This document shows positions 43,914 through 52,623 of a stretch of DNA of 64,000 nucleotides, piece after piece; position 1 is the first letter of the stretch, and each line of letters starts with the position of its first letter. Origin of the DNA: Pseudothioclava nitratireducens (GTDB taxonomy: Bacteria > Pseudomonadota > Alphaproteobacteria > Rhodobacterales > Rhodobacteraceae); NCBI RefSeq assembly GCF_029210495.1, contig NZ_JARGDK010000011.1, positions 1 to 64,000 on the forward strand, written 5' to 3'. Under the pieces are notes generated by a model. That model was not told the origin of the DNA. It made no database searches and saw only the letters and a list, made by a program, of their open reading frames with translations. The translations under genes were made by a program, and so were the position numbers.

Positions 43914-45389
43914 TCAGTTCACGCGCGCCCCGGCGTCCGCCAAGGCCGCAACTTCTGCCGCGCGCCGTTGCACCGCCGCGTCGGAACCAAAGCCATAGCG
44001 CGCCCATTGCGCGATGTCGAGCCGGGCCTGACGGGCCTGCGCGAGGTTGCCAAGCTGCTCATAGGCCTCGGCGCGGATCATGTGCAGCGTCGCCATCAGG
44101 GCGGCGTTTTCCGCGCTGATCGCGGGCGAGAGCGAGCGGTTCACAAGCTGGATCGCATCCTGCGCGCGCCCCGCCGAGAGGGCAAAAGCGGCCAGTTGCA
44201 TATCCACATGCGCCGCCTGAATCCCCGCGCCCGGCGTCGCACGATAGATTGCGCCCGCATTCATGAAGGCGCGCAGCGCCTGATCGGGGTCGGATTGCAG
44301 GCTCAGACGTCCAAGCGCAAACCACGCGAACGCGGTGCGCGTGTCGGTCCAGCCCTGTGCGGCGGCGATCTGAAGCGCCTCGCGCGCGCCGGCCTGACGC
44401 CGGGCGGGGTTTGCACTGGCTCCGAGGGCGCGCTCGATCGCGGCGACATAGCCGCGCGGCGTTGGGTCCTCACGCAGCGCATGAACCGGGCCGCCAGCCG
44501 GGTTGATCCGCGCCAGAACCGCGGGCAGGGCGGCCATCACCTCGGGCTGAGACATGCCCGACCGCAGTTCCGGCGCATAGGTCGCGCGCAGGATCGTCAT
44601 GTCGTAGCGGGTCAGAACCGTATGGAAATTGTCGTCGTTCCAGATCGTATCGGGCAGGCGGTAGAGATCGTTGACCGGTCCAAGCGCCTGGCTGATTTCC
44701 TCATGCAGGCAGTCACGCACCTCTTGCGGGGTCGCATCCGAGGGAATGAACACCGTCGCCAATTCACGACGCACAAGCTGCGCCCAGTCCGATTTGGCCG
44801 AGCGGCGGGAGGCTTTGTAATCTTCCCAGCCGGTCACGCCCGGCACCACGAAACAGGCCGCGTTCGGCACTTGCGACTGCATCACGCGCTTGGGGAGGAA
44901 TTCGACATTGATGCGGTTGGGTGCCCCCGGTGCGGTGCTTACCGGCAGACCCGCCTCGCTGCGCAGGCGTGCGACCAGACGGCCAAGCTCCTGCGGTGCG
45001 GCCGGGTGCACAGCCCCCGAAAGTGTAATCGAGACAGGCCCCTCGAACCGGGTGAACCGTGGCAGCGCGCGGCCGGATTCGAGCGAAAAGCTGAGTTCAA
45101 GGAAATCGCGGGCGAGCTGTGCGTTCGCCGGCAGCCCCGCGCGTGGCACCGGGGCCGAAAGACCCGGAACGGGATCGGCAAGCGGCAGGTCAATGGCCGC
45201 AGAAGAGGCGCGCGCCGTGGGGCTCTCCACGGTCGGTGCCGCCCCGCAGGCAGCCAGCGCGGCTACAAGCACAAGGCTCGACAGGCGCGTCAGAAAACGG
45301 TGGCCCGGACGCGTTGGAATACGCGCGGGCCGGGCGGTCTCTGCGCGATGTGCAGAGACCGCCACAAGCGGCAGACATGTATCACGCAT
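43914..45389 (-). CDS. DUF2927 family lipoprotein
   Basis: The 491-residue protein has a long basic N-region and a lipobox LVAALAACG (Cys48), so it is lipid-anchored. The middle region (about 90-290) matches the DUF2927 family: conserved cysteines in NAACFVVPG and RDCLHEEISQALG with the HEE motif, and the metzincin-like LPDTIWNDDNFH. The C-terminal part (about 330-490) is helical and TPR-like. Function is unknown; a periplasmic protease-like role has been imagined for the HEE segment but is not shown. An alternative start 14 codons upstream (45431) exists. Confidence 0.72.
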   Translation of the reverse strand: MRDTCLPLVAVSAHRAETARPARIPTRPGHRFLTRLSSLVLVAALAACGAAPTVESPTARASSAAIDLPLADPVPGLSAPVPRAGLPANAQLARDFLELSFSLESGRALPRFTRFEGPVSITLSGAVHPAAPQELGRLVARLRSEAGLPVSTAPGAPNRINVEFLPKRVMQSQVPNAACFVVPGVTGWEDYKASRRSAKSDWAQLVRRELATVFIPSDATPQEVRDCLHEEISQALGPVNDLYRLPDTIWNDDNFHTVLTRYDMTILRATYAPELRSGMSQPEVMAALPAVLARINPAGGPVHALREDPTPRGYVAAIERALGASANPARRQAGAREALQIAAAQGWTDTRTAFAWFALGRLSLQSDPDQALRAFMNAGAIYRATPGAGIQAAHVDMQLAAFALSAGRAQDAIQLVNRSLSPAISAENAALMATLHMIRAEAYEQLGNLAQARQARLDIAQWARYGFGSDAAVQRRAAEVAALADAGARVN

Positions 45390-45843
45390 GGCAGTGCGTT
45401 CTTCCCAGGTTGGTGCGCTCAGATTAGGCACAGTGGGTGAAGTTCATCCAGTAAATCTTTGTGAAACAAGTCGATTTTTCTGTGGCCGATCCAGATATTG
45501 TGCCTGCAACCGGCCCAGGCCACGCCTTATTGTTGCCACAATTGCGCTGGTCCCAGGGCACTTCGCTCAAACGGGAAACAGTTTGGTTCCCAATCTACGA
45601 CTTTGTCCGGGATTTGGCGGGGTGCTGAGACGCATCGTTTCCGAATCGGAAATCGTGCGCGGACGGTTTTCTGGAAAAAAATGTGATGACGCGCGCAGCT
45701 TCGTGGAAACGGGGCGGGTTTCTACGATTTCGCTGCGATCAATCAGCCCGTTCGGCAGGGATTAAGCCCTGATGCGAAACAAAGGCTCCGATGCGCGCGG
45801 GCAGAGTCCGAATCGAGCTTGCGCCAAGGGCTCAATAGGAACG
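45390..45843. other. Long intergenic region without a recognisable gene
   Basis: About 450 bases of lower GC lie upstream of the DUF2927 gene. They contain the palindrome TTTCCGAATCGGAAA (45638-45652) and a hairpin CGTGGAAAC / GTTTCTACG (45702-45726, 7-base loop). No ORF here has convincing coding character. It may hold the lipoprotein gene's promoter or a small RNA; I cannot decide. Confidence 0.4.
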
Positions 45844-45862
45844 GGCCGCCCGTGGGCGGCCC
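45843..45862 (-). terminator. Terminator of the methyltransferase operon
   Basis: A perfect 9-bp stem GGGCCGCCC / GGGCGGCCC with a GT spacer lies 22 bases beyond the stop codon of the minus-strand methyltransferase gene. Confidence 0.7.
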
Positions 45863-45883
45863 GCGCATAGGTTTGGTGCCGGA

Positions 45884-46858
45884 TCAGCCGCGCGCGCGAC
45901 GACGACCGCGCCCGCCGCCTGAGGCCGCTGCCGCAGAGGCCTCGGCGAAGCTCGCGCCTTCCTTGACCGCTTCGAGCACCTTGGCGAGCTTGATCCACTC
46001 CATCCCGTTCGCGTCGTGATCCATCAGCAGGTTGGCGGCGCGGATGGCCTCCATCTCGACCGAGCGGACCGGGTTCATGATCGCCGAGGTCATGCCTGCG
46101 CCAATTGCCATCGGCAGGAAGGCGGCGTTCACGCCGTGGCGGTTCGGCAGACCGAAGGAAATGTTCGACGCGCCGCAGGTCGTGTTCACGCCCAACTCTT
46201 CGCGGAGGCGGGCAACCAGCGTAAAGACCTGACGGCCTGCGGTCGCCATCGCGCCCACCGGCATCACCAGCGGATCCACCACGATGTCATGCGCGGGGAT
46301 GCCGAAATCGGCCGCCCGCTGCACGATCTTCTTGGCCACTTCGAAGCGAACATCGGGGTCCTCGGAGATGCCGGTATCGTCGTTCGAGATCGCCACGACC
46401 GGCACGTTGTATTTCTTGACCAGCGGCAGCACGAGTTCCAGACGCTCTTCTTCACCGGTGACCGAGTTCAGGAGCGGACGGCCCTCGGCGGCAGCGAGAC
46501 CCGCTTCGAGCGCGGCAGGAACCGAGCTGTCGATGCACAGCGGCACATCGGTGATCGCCTGAACGCGTGCGATGAGTTCCGCCATCAGCGGCGGCTCGAC
46601 AAAGTTGTTGTCGGCATAGCGCGGGTCCTCGGCCATCTTGTTCGAGAACACCGCCCCCGAGTTGATATCGAGCACCGTCGCGCCGCAGGCGACCTGCTCC
46701 AGCGCGTCCTTCTCGACGGTCGAGAAATCGCCCATCTCCAACTCTGCCGCCAATTTCTTGCGGCCCGTGGGGTTGATGCGCTCGCCGATCACGCAGAAGG
46801 GCTCGTCGAAGCCGATCACGACGGTCTTGGTCTTGGACTCGAGTACGGTGCGGGTCAT
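45884..46858 (-). CDS. Methyltetrahydrofolate:corrinoid methyltransferase (pterin-binding family)
   Basis: The 324-residue TIM-barrel protein of the pterin-binding MeTr family has the start GERINPTGRKKL, the pterin-contact regions DINSG, CIDSS and ISNDDTG, and NISFGLPNR. It moves methyl groups between tetrahydrofolate and a corrinoid protein. The C-terminus ends in a short Arg/Gly-rich tail (GGGRGRRRARG). It lies 2 bp after the MetF-like gene. No corrinoid protein gene is in the window, so its partner is elsewhere. Confidence 0.88.
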   Translation of the reverse strand: MTRTVLESKTKTVVIGFDEPFCVIGERINPTGRKKLAAELEMGDFSTVEKDALEQVACGATVLDINSGAVFSNKMAEDPRYADNNFVEPPLMAELIARVQAITDVPLCIDSSVPAALEAGLAAAEGRPLLNSVTGEEERLELVLPLVKKYNVPVVAISNDDTGISEDPDVRFEVAKKIVQRAADFGIPAHDIVVDPLVMPVGAMATAGRQVFTLVARLREELGVNTTCGASNISFGLPNRHGVNAAFLPMAIGAGMTSAIMNPVRSVEMEAIRAANLLMDHDANGMEWIKLAKVLEAVKEGASFAEASAAAASGGGRGRRRARG

Positions 46859-46860
46859 GG

Positions 46861-47751
46861 TCAGCCTTTCGTGTGTTCCGCGATCCAGGTCGCGTTGGTC
46901 GTGATGCCCCCGAGGGGGAAGAAGTGGACGGCTTCGATGCCGAAGCTCGGATTGGCGGCCTTGTGTGCGGCGAGATCGTGCAGGATCTCGTCAGGCGTAA
47001 AGGGCAAAAGCAGCTTGGTCACGTCGCGCGCGCGTTTTTGCAGCACGTTGAGCGAGGGGCCGACGCCGCAGGCAATGGCGAATTTCAAAAGCGTTTGCAG
47101 CTTGGCCGGGCCCGCGATGCCGATATGGATCGGGATGTCGATGCCTTCGGCGGTCAGGCGGTTGACCCATTCGATGACCGGTTTCGCCTCAAAGCAGAAC
47201 TGCGTCACGATGGCCATGTCGGCATCGGTGCGTTCCGAGAATTTCTGTTTCCACTGAAGGGCTTCCATGACGTTCTTGTCACTGCCGTCGGCGTCGATGT
47301 CGCGGTTGCCCTCGGGGTGACCGGCGACGTGGAGGCGTGCGAAGCCGTCGAAGGCGCCGCTTTCGATGAGCTGCATCGAATTGTCGAAATCACCGACCGG
47401 CGTGCGCGGGCCACCGCCCAGCAAAAGGGCCTGTGTGACGCCGGCCTCGCCCTTGTAGCGCGCGACCCAGTCATGCAATTCAGCCGCGTCACGGATGATG
47501 CGCGCCGGGATATGCGGCATCGGCTCGAAGCCTTCATTGCGCAGGCGCTTGGCGGTTTCGAGCATTTCCTCGATGGGCGTGCCTTCGATATGCGCGATAT
47601 AGACGCGGGTGCCTTGGGGCATGATGGCGCGGAAATCCTCGACCTTGGAGGCGGTGCGCGGCATCACCTCCATTGAGAACCCATCAAGAAACGCCGTCAG
47701 GTCGCCATTCTTCGGGGGCTGTGCCTCGCGGCGAAATTGCAAAAGCGCCAT
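46861..47751 (-). CDS. metF: Methylenetetrahydrofolate reductase-like protein (MetF family)
   Basis: The 296-residue FAD TIM-barrel shows a divergent MetF pattern: FSMEVMPRTASKVED, the pyrroline region AHIEG, LLLGGGPRTPVGDF, QFCFEAKPVIEWV and GIAGPAKLQTLLKFA. With the adjacent methyltransferase it probably oxidises or supplies methyl-THF in one-carbon demethylation rather than only methionine synthesis. The start at 47751 yields the family N-terminus. The upstream gene overlaps nothing but is only 1 bp away. Confidence 0.85.
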   Translation of the reverse strand: MALLQFRREAQPPKNGDLTAFLDGFSMEVMPRTASKVEDFRAIMPQGTRVYIAHIEGTPIEEMLETAKRLRNEGFEPMPHIPARIIRDAAELHDWVARYKGEAGVTQALLLGGGPRTPVGDFDNSMQLIESGAFDGFARLHVAGHPEGNRDIDADGSDKNVMEALQWKQKFSERTDADMAIVTQFCFEAKPVIEWVNRLTAEGIDIPIHIGIAGPAKLQTLLKFAIACGVGPSLNVLQKRARDVTKLLLPFTPDEILHDLAAHKAANPSFGIEAVHFFPLGGITTNATWIAEHTKG

Positions 47752-47752
47752 G

Positions 47753-48073
47753 TCACTCTCCGTCAGGGGGCGGGGGGCTGTCCCAGCCGTCATTGTCGAT
47801 CAGCGCGCGAATGCGGGCCGCGTCATAGTCGGAGACGATACGTTCGAGCGCGGCCTCGGCGGCCTCGGCATCGCTGCCCTCGATCTCGATCCATGGCGTT
47901 TTGCGCCACTCGGCGAGATAAGCGTCCGAGTCCTTCGCACCCACCTTCATCGCACAGCGGTCGATCGCTTGCTCGAAGCGTTCGGGCAGGGCTTTCTTGA
48001 CCCCGCGCCGTCCCGCGCCCGCAATGATCTGGGCCGGAATGTCGCGCCATGTGACAAGGGTAATTTGCGCCAT
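47753..48073 (-). CDS. 'Virulence factor' domain small protein (PF13769-type)
   Basis: The 106-residue protein begins MAQITLVTWRDIPAQIIAG and contains LPERFEQAIDRCAMKVGA and WRKTPWIEIEG, the pattern of a small family labelled virulence factor in databases. In alphaproteobacteria this family travels with the MetF-like and methyl-THF methyltransferase genes, as here. It is the first gene of the three-gene unit. Its molecular function is unknown and the name is misleading. Confidence 0.8.
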   Translation of the reverse strand: MAQITLVTWRDIPAQIIAGAGRRGVKKALPERFEQAIDRCAMKVGAKDSDAYLAEWRKTPWIEIEGSDAEAAEAALERIVSDYDAARIRALIDNDGWDSPPPPDGE

Positions 48074-48360
48074 CTCGAATCCTCTCCTGAGCACAGCTTT
48101 ACGCGCCGTCCCGCCCCGAGCCATGACGGTTTTCGACCTCTGGGCGTGCGCGTGCGACACTTGGCCCTTCTACCCGGCTTGCGGGGGCGCGACCACCATC
48201 CGGCCCATGAAACTTTCGCAAGATAAAGATGAACGCGGCTCAGGCGGCAGCGGGCTGACGCCGCGGCGGGGTCAAAACGTGGTCAATCGGGTCGCGGCGT
48301 CTTGAACCGGGGTCGTCAAACCGTTACCTTGGGGATAACTTGAAATCGGAGGGCGTGACT

Positions 48361-49482
48361 ATGGCGCCCAGGCGTCCCCGGTCTGCGGGCGCGTTCCCGA
48401 AGAAACCGGTAGAGCACCCCGCGACCCGTAAAAACGCCGAGAAGGGCGAGCTTTATGCTGCGCTCGATCTTGGCACCAACAGCTGCCGGATGCTGATCGC
48501 CCGACCGAAGGGCAATCAGTTTCAGGTGATCGACAGCTTTTCCAAGGCTGTCCAACTCGGTCACGGGCTTGAAGCCTCTGGCCGTTTGTCACGCAATTCG
48601 ATGGCGCGCACCGTTCAGGCCCTTCAGATCTGCCGCCGCAAGATTGAGACGCATGGCGTGAAGCGGATGCGCCTTGTGGCGACCGAGGCGTGTCGGCGCG
48701 CGGGCAATGCGCGCGATTTCATGCGTTTCGTGCGTCGTGAAACCGGGTTGCCGCTGGAAATTATCCCGCCCGAGGAAGAAGCCCGGCTGGCCGTAATCTC
48801 TTGCGCCTCGCTGGTCAGCCCGAAGACCGAGCAACTCTTGGTCGTCGATATCGGGGGCGGCTCGACCGAGCTGGTCTGGATCGACATTTCCGCCGTGCCG
48901 CCGCCAGACCGCGCCCGCGCGATCATGCGACTGTCGGGCGGGTTCAATCAGCCCGATACGGGTGAACCGGCGGCTCGGGTGCTTGACTGGATTTCGGTGC
49001 CGCTGGGGGTGGCGACGCTCAAGGATCAGTTCTCGGATGTCGAGGACGACGCCGCGCGTTTCGCGTTGATGAGCTGGTTTTTCGAAGAGAAGCTTGCCGA
49101 TTTTACCCCCTATGCCTCGGGCAGTCCGCAAGAGGGGTTTCAGGTGATTGGCACCTCGGGCACCGTGACCACGGTCGCGGCCTGCCACCTTGGACTGAAA
49201 CGCTACGACCGGACGCGGGTCGATGGGCTCACCATGAGTTCCGAGCAGATCGACGCGGTCATCCGCTCCTTCCTGCAACTCGGGCCCGAAGGCCGCCGCC
49301 TCGATCCGCGCATCGGGCGCGACCGGCACACGCTGATCATGTCGGGGGCCGCAATCTTGCAGGCGTTGATGCGGGTCTGGCCGACCGACCGGATGTCGGT
49401 CGCCGATCGCGGCCTGCGCGAGGGGCTGCTCTATGCACAAATGGCCGCCGATGGCGTGCTCGAAGAATTGGGACAGATCTGA
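48361..49482 (+). CDS. Exopolyphosphatase/guanosine pentaphosphatase family protein
   Basis: The 373-residue Ppx/GppA protein of the actin-like ATPase superfamily has phosphate-binding loops [12 protein letters not shown] (about 35-46) and [13 protein letters not shown] (about 161-173), with catalytic EEEARL before the second. It acts on polyphosphate or pppGpp. The ATG at 48361 follows GGAGG by 9 bases, whereas the in-frame TTG upstream lacks a ribosome site. It shares the TGATG stop/start with rlmE. Confidence 0.92.
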   Translation: MAPRRPRSAGAFPKKPVEHPATRKNAEKGELYAALDLGTNSCRMLIARPKGNQFQVIDSFSKAVQLGHGLEASGRLSRNSMARTVQALQICRRKIETHGVKRMRLVATEACRRAGNARDFMRFVRRETGLPLEIIPPEEEARLAVISCASLVSPKTEQLLVVDIGGGSTELVWIDISAVPPPDRARAIMRLSGGFNQPDTGEPAARVLDWISVPLGVATLKDQFSDVEDDAARFALMSWFFEEKLADFTPYASGSPQEGFQVIGTSGTVTTVAACHLGLKRYDRTRVDGLTMSSEQIDAVIRSFLQLGPEGRRLDPRIGRDRHTLIMSGAAILQALMRVWPTDRMSVADRGLREGLLYAQMAADGVLEELGQI

Positions 49483-50243
49483 TGGTCAAGACACCTACCG
49501 GCAAGAACACCTCCGGGCGCGGGCAGCGCGATCTGCGCGTCCGGGTCAAGACGGCGAAGGGGCGCAAGCTGAGTTCGACGCTTTGGCTCGAACGGCAGCT
49601 CAACGACCCCTATGTCGTGCGTGCCAGGAAAGAGGGCTACCGGGGCCGCGCCGCCTACAAGATCATGGAGCTGGACGACAAGTATCGCTTCCTCGTTCCG
49701 GGCGCGCGGGTGGTCGATCTGGGCTGCGCGCCGGGCGGTTGGTGTCAGGTGGCGGTGAAGCGGGTGAATGCGCTTGGCGAGAAATCCGGCAAGAAGCGCG
49801 GCACCGTTCTGGGCGTCGATCTGCAAGAGGTCGATCCAATCGCCGGCGCGGACATTCACCAGCTCGATTTTCTCGAAGAGGGCGCGGACCAAAAGGTGAA
49901 GGACTGGCTGGGCGGCAAGGCCGATGTGGTCATGTCGGACATGGCGGCTTCGGCCTCGGGCAACCAGCAGGTCGATCACCTGCGCATCATCACGCTGTGC
50001 GAACACGCCGCCTACTTTGCCTTCGACGTGCTCGAAGAGGGCGGCACTTTTGTCGCCAAGGTGCTGGCGGGCGGTGCGGAGCAGGAATTGCTGCTTGTTC
50101 TCAAGAAGAACTTCACCAAGGTCGCAAATGTGAAACCGCCGGCGAGCCGCAAAGACAGTTCCGAGAAGTTCGTTGTGGCACAGGGCTTTAGGGGCAAGCG
50201 CCACGAGGATGGCGCGGGCGAGAGCGCGGGGGACTACGACTAA
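49482..50243 (+). CDS. rlmE: 23S rRNA (uridine2552-2'-O)-methyltransferase
   Basis: The 253-residue RrmJ/FtsJ-type enzyme has the SAM motif [13 protein letters not shown] (about 85-97), the catalytic Asp in [16 protein letters not shown] and a basic N-terminal RNA-binding extension longer than in E. coli. It methylates the A-loop of 23S rRNA at a late assembly step. It overlaps ppx by one base. Confidence 0.94.
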   Translation: MVKTPTGKNTSGRGQRDLRVRVKTAKGRKLSSTLWLERQLNDPYVVRARKEGYRGRAAYKIMELDDKYRFLVPGARVVDLGCAPGGWCQVAVKRVNALGEKSGKKRGTVLGVDLQEVDPIAGADIHQLDFLEEGADQKVKDWLGGKADVVMSDMAASASGNQQVDHLRIITLCEHAAYFAFDVLEEGGTFVAKVLAGGAEQELLLVLKKNFTKVANVKPPASRKDSSEKFVVAQGFRGKRHEDGAGESAGDYD

Positions 50244-50252
50244 GGTCGTAGG
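50235..50252 (+). terminator. Possible short hairpin at the rlmE stop codon
   Basis: CTACGAC and GTCGTAG form a perfect 7-bp stem around TAAG, overlapping the rlmE stop. There is no T-run, so termination is uncertain. Confidence 0.3.
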
Positions 50253-50339
50253 GCATCTGCGACCCCGGCGATTGTCTGGGGGCCAAAAGCGCTTATCCTG
50301 TTCGCTCCACGCTTGCGGAAAGAGGGGAGGCTTTTCGTC

Positions 50340-51317
50340 ATGACGTCGCTGCACCACCGCGCGCAACCGCGCAACCACGCCGATATCGTGAAATCCGTCG
50401 TCGCCTCGTCCTCGGCGGCCGGGCGGCCGGGCTTTGCGGCCAGTTGGCGGCGTTCGCTGATCCATCACAAGATTGACCCCGGTCGCGCGGAACGGCTCGA
50501 CCGCCTGACCGAGGGCGAGATGCGCGAGCGACGCGAGGCGGCGGGGCTTTTGGTCGCCGTTGCGACGCCCGTGCTCGACCGTCTGGCGCGGGCGGCCTGC
50601 GATACCGGCTGCACGGTGCTTTTGTCGGATGCGGAGGGGCTTATCCTCGATGAGCGGGTGCGCTCGGGCGATCTGGGTGATTTTCATGCCTCGAACCTCG
50701 CGCCCGGCTCGGACTGGTCTGAAGGGGCGGAGGGCACGAACGGGATCGGCACCTGTGTCGCCGAAGGGCGCCCCGTGGTGGTCTGGCGTGACCAGCATTT
50801 CCGCGCGAACAATACCGGGCTGACCTGCATGGGCGCGCCGATCTTTGGCGCGGGCGGAGAGCTTGCGGGTGTGATCGACGTCTCCTCGGCGCGCCACGAC
50901 ATGACCGAAGGCTATGCGCGGCTCGTCGCGCTGACGGTGCAGGATGCGGCGCATCGGATCGAGGCTGACCTGTTCCGCGCCTGCTATGACGGCGCGCGGA
51001 TTCTCTCGACCGGGTCGGGCGAAAGCGCGCCGCAGGGTGTCATGCTGCTCGCGCTCGACCGCGACGATCTGGTGATCGGGGCCACGCGCGCGGCGCGGCG
51101 GCATCTGGGGCTGGAAGACGGCCAGATCGGGCGCTTGCCCGCGAATGATCTTCTCGAAGAGGCCGGGGCGCGCGGTGGTCTGCAAGAGGCGCAGCGCGCC
51201 GAGATGGCCCGCGCTCTCGCGCGCAATCACGGCAATGTCTCTGCGGCGGCGCGTGATCTGGGTATCGGGCGGGCAACGTTTTACCGCAAGGCCAAGGCGC
51301 TCAATCTTGAAGTGTGA
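50340..51317 (+). CDS. GAF-Fis transcriptional regulator (AcoR-like without AAA+ domain)
   Basis: The 325-residue protein has an N-terminal GAF-type sensor (about 70-215, with VAEGRPVVVWRDQHF and TCMGAPIF, as in AcoR) and a C-terminal Fis-type helix-turn-helix (ALARNHGNVSAAARDLGIGRATFYRKAKAL). The central sigma-54-activating AAA+ domain of AcoR is absent, so it must act by another mode. GAGGGGAGG lies 7 bases before the chosen start. The ligand and targets are unknown. Confidence 0.85.
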   Translation: MTSLHHRAQPRNHADIVKSVVASSSAAGRPGFAASWRRSLIHHKIDPGRAERLDRLTEGEMRERREAAGLLVAVATPVLDRLARAACDTGCTVLLSDAEGLILDERVRSGDLGDFHASNLAPGSDWSEGAEGTNGIGTCVAEGRPVVVWRDQHFRANNTGLTCMGAPIFGAGGELAGVIDVSSARHDMTEGYARLVALTVQDAAHRIEADLFRACYDGARILSTGSGESAPQGVMLLALDRDDLVIGATRAARRHLGLEDGQIGRLPANDLLEEAGARGGLQEAQRAEMARALARNHGNVSAAARDLGIGRATFYRKAKALNLEV

Positions 51318-51346
51318 TCGGGGCGCGACCTGCGGACCCCAATGCA

Positions 51347-51370
51347 AAAGGGCGCCCGGAGGCGCCCTTT
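51347..51370. terminator. Bidirectional terminator
   Basis: A perfect 10-bp stem AAAGGGCGCC / GGCGCCCTTT with loop CGGA lies between the convergent GAF-Fis regulator and binding-protein genes, symmetric enough to serve both. Confidence 0.85.
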
Positions 51371-51387
51371 GATCTTTCTGAACGGGA

Positions 51388-52437
51388 TCAGAACCCGGCC
51401 TTGATCTTTTCGAACTCGGCCAGCTGACGCTCGCGCAGCGCCGGATCGTTCGGGGTCTGGGCGAGCACCGGGGCGGTGATCTCGTTCAGGCCCGCATCGA
51501 CCAGCTCCTCATCCGAGATCAGCGCCATCGCCGCCTTGCTGGTGTGGCCGTAGCCGATCGCGTCAAGCAGCGCGGGGCCTGCCTCGGGGCGCAGCCATGC
51601 GTTGATGAAGTCATAGAGCTTATCTTCCGAGCCGGGGCCGTCCTTCATGTTGACGAAGCCGCAGAAGAACGAGGACGAGCCTTCGGTCGCTTCGCGCTGG
51701 AAGGCGACAGGGTAATCATCTTCGCGCAGATAGGTCACGCCATCGTTCCACGACCACGACACCAGAACTTCGCCCGACGCCATGGTTTGCGCCTGCTCCG
51801 AGGGGTCGGCCCAATAGCTTTGCACGTTCTGATGCGCCTCGCGCAGCCAGGCGGCGGCGGCGGCGAACTGTTCCTCGGTGACATTGGTCCAGTCGGTCAC
51901 GCCGGTCGCAAGATAGGCCAGCGCCCAGACGTCGTCCGAGCTGTCGGGCAACGAGGTGCGGCCCTGATATTTGGGGTTGGTAAAGACGTTGAGCGAGGCG
52001 ACATCCTCAGCCGGAACTTCTTCGGGGTTGTAGGCAACCGCGGTCGCGCCCCAGTCGGTCGGAATATACCACACGCCCTGATCGTCCTTGAAGATCGGCG
52101 AGTTGAGGTATTTCGGGTCGATATTGGCGAACTCGGGAATGCGCGAGACATCCCACGGCTCGATCAGCCCGGCATCGCGGTATTTCGAAACCATCTGCGA
52201 GCAGGGATGCGCGGTGTCCGCCTTGAAGCCCGAGGCGAGTTTTTGATAGGCCTCGTCATCATCGCCGTAGAAGGTGTAGGAGGGGCTGTCGCCATGTTTC
52301 TCGGTATAGGTGGCGAACAGGCCCGGCTCTTCGAAGCCCGCCCAGTCGAAGACCAGCAGGTCCGGGTCGGCGGCCTGCGCCGGAATCGCAAGGGCGAGGG
52401 CGGCGGTGCCCGCCATCAGAGAGGTGAGTTTTTTCAT
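51388..52437 (-). CDS. Spermidine/putrescine-type ABC transporter substrate-binding protein, orphan
   Basis: The 349-residue periplasmic protein has a signal peptide (1-22, ending PAQAA) and a PotD-like two-lobe fold (LLVFDWAGFEEPGLFATY, YIPTDWGATAVAYNPE, SWNDGVTYL). Polyamine-contact aromatic and acidic residues appear retained (WND, DWG). No permease or ATPase gene is beside it; the neighbours are a regulator (convergent) and a photolyase (divergent). It must pair with a transporter encoded elsewhere, or act as a sensor. Confidence 0.88.
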   Translation of the reverse strand: MKKLTSLMAGTAALALAIPAQAADPDLLVFDWAGFEEPGLFATYTEKHGDSPSYTFYGDDDEAYQKLASGFKADTAHPCSQMVSKYRDAGLIEPWDVSRIPEFANIDPKYLNSPIFKDDQGVWYIPTDWGATAVAYNPEEVPAEDVASLNVFTNPKYQGRTSLPDSSDDVWALAYLATGVTDWTNVTEEQFAAAAAWLREAHQNVQSYWADPSEQAQTMASGEVLVSWSWNDGVTYLREDDYPVAFQREATEGSSSFFCGFVNMKDGPGSEDKLYDFINAWLRPEAGPALLDAIGYGHTSKAAMALISDEELVDAGLNEITAPVLAQTPNDPALRERQLAEFEKIKAGF

Positions 52438-52623
52438 TTTTCGAAAGATATCCCTGTTGGTGAGATGAGTTCTGCTCTCGACGCTAGAGCGGAGCTTTTG
52501 CCCCCGCAAGAGCTTTTGCCACGGCTGGCCGGGATTTGATCCCCGTCGCGCGCGCGTCTTGTGCTGGACGTGCGGCACGCGGGGCCTAACTGGGCGACGA
52601 GACGAAACATGAAGGAAATGACG

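Noticed and set aside
52540-52580. RpoE-type promoter (TGATCC) before the photolyase gene
   Set aside because: A TGATCC exists, but the bases 17-18 positions later do not give the expected TA-containing -10 element.
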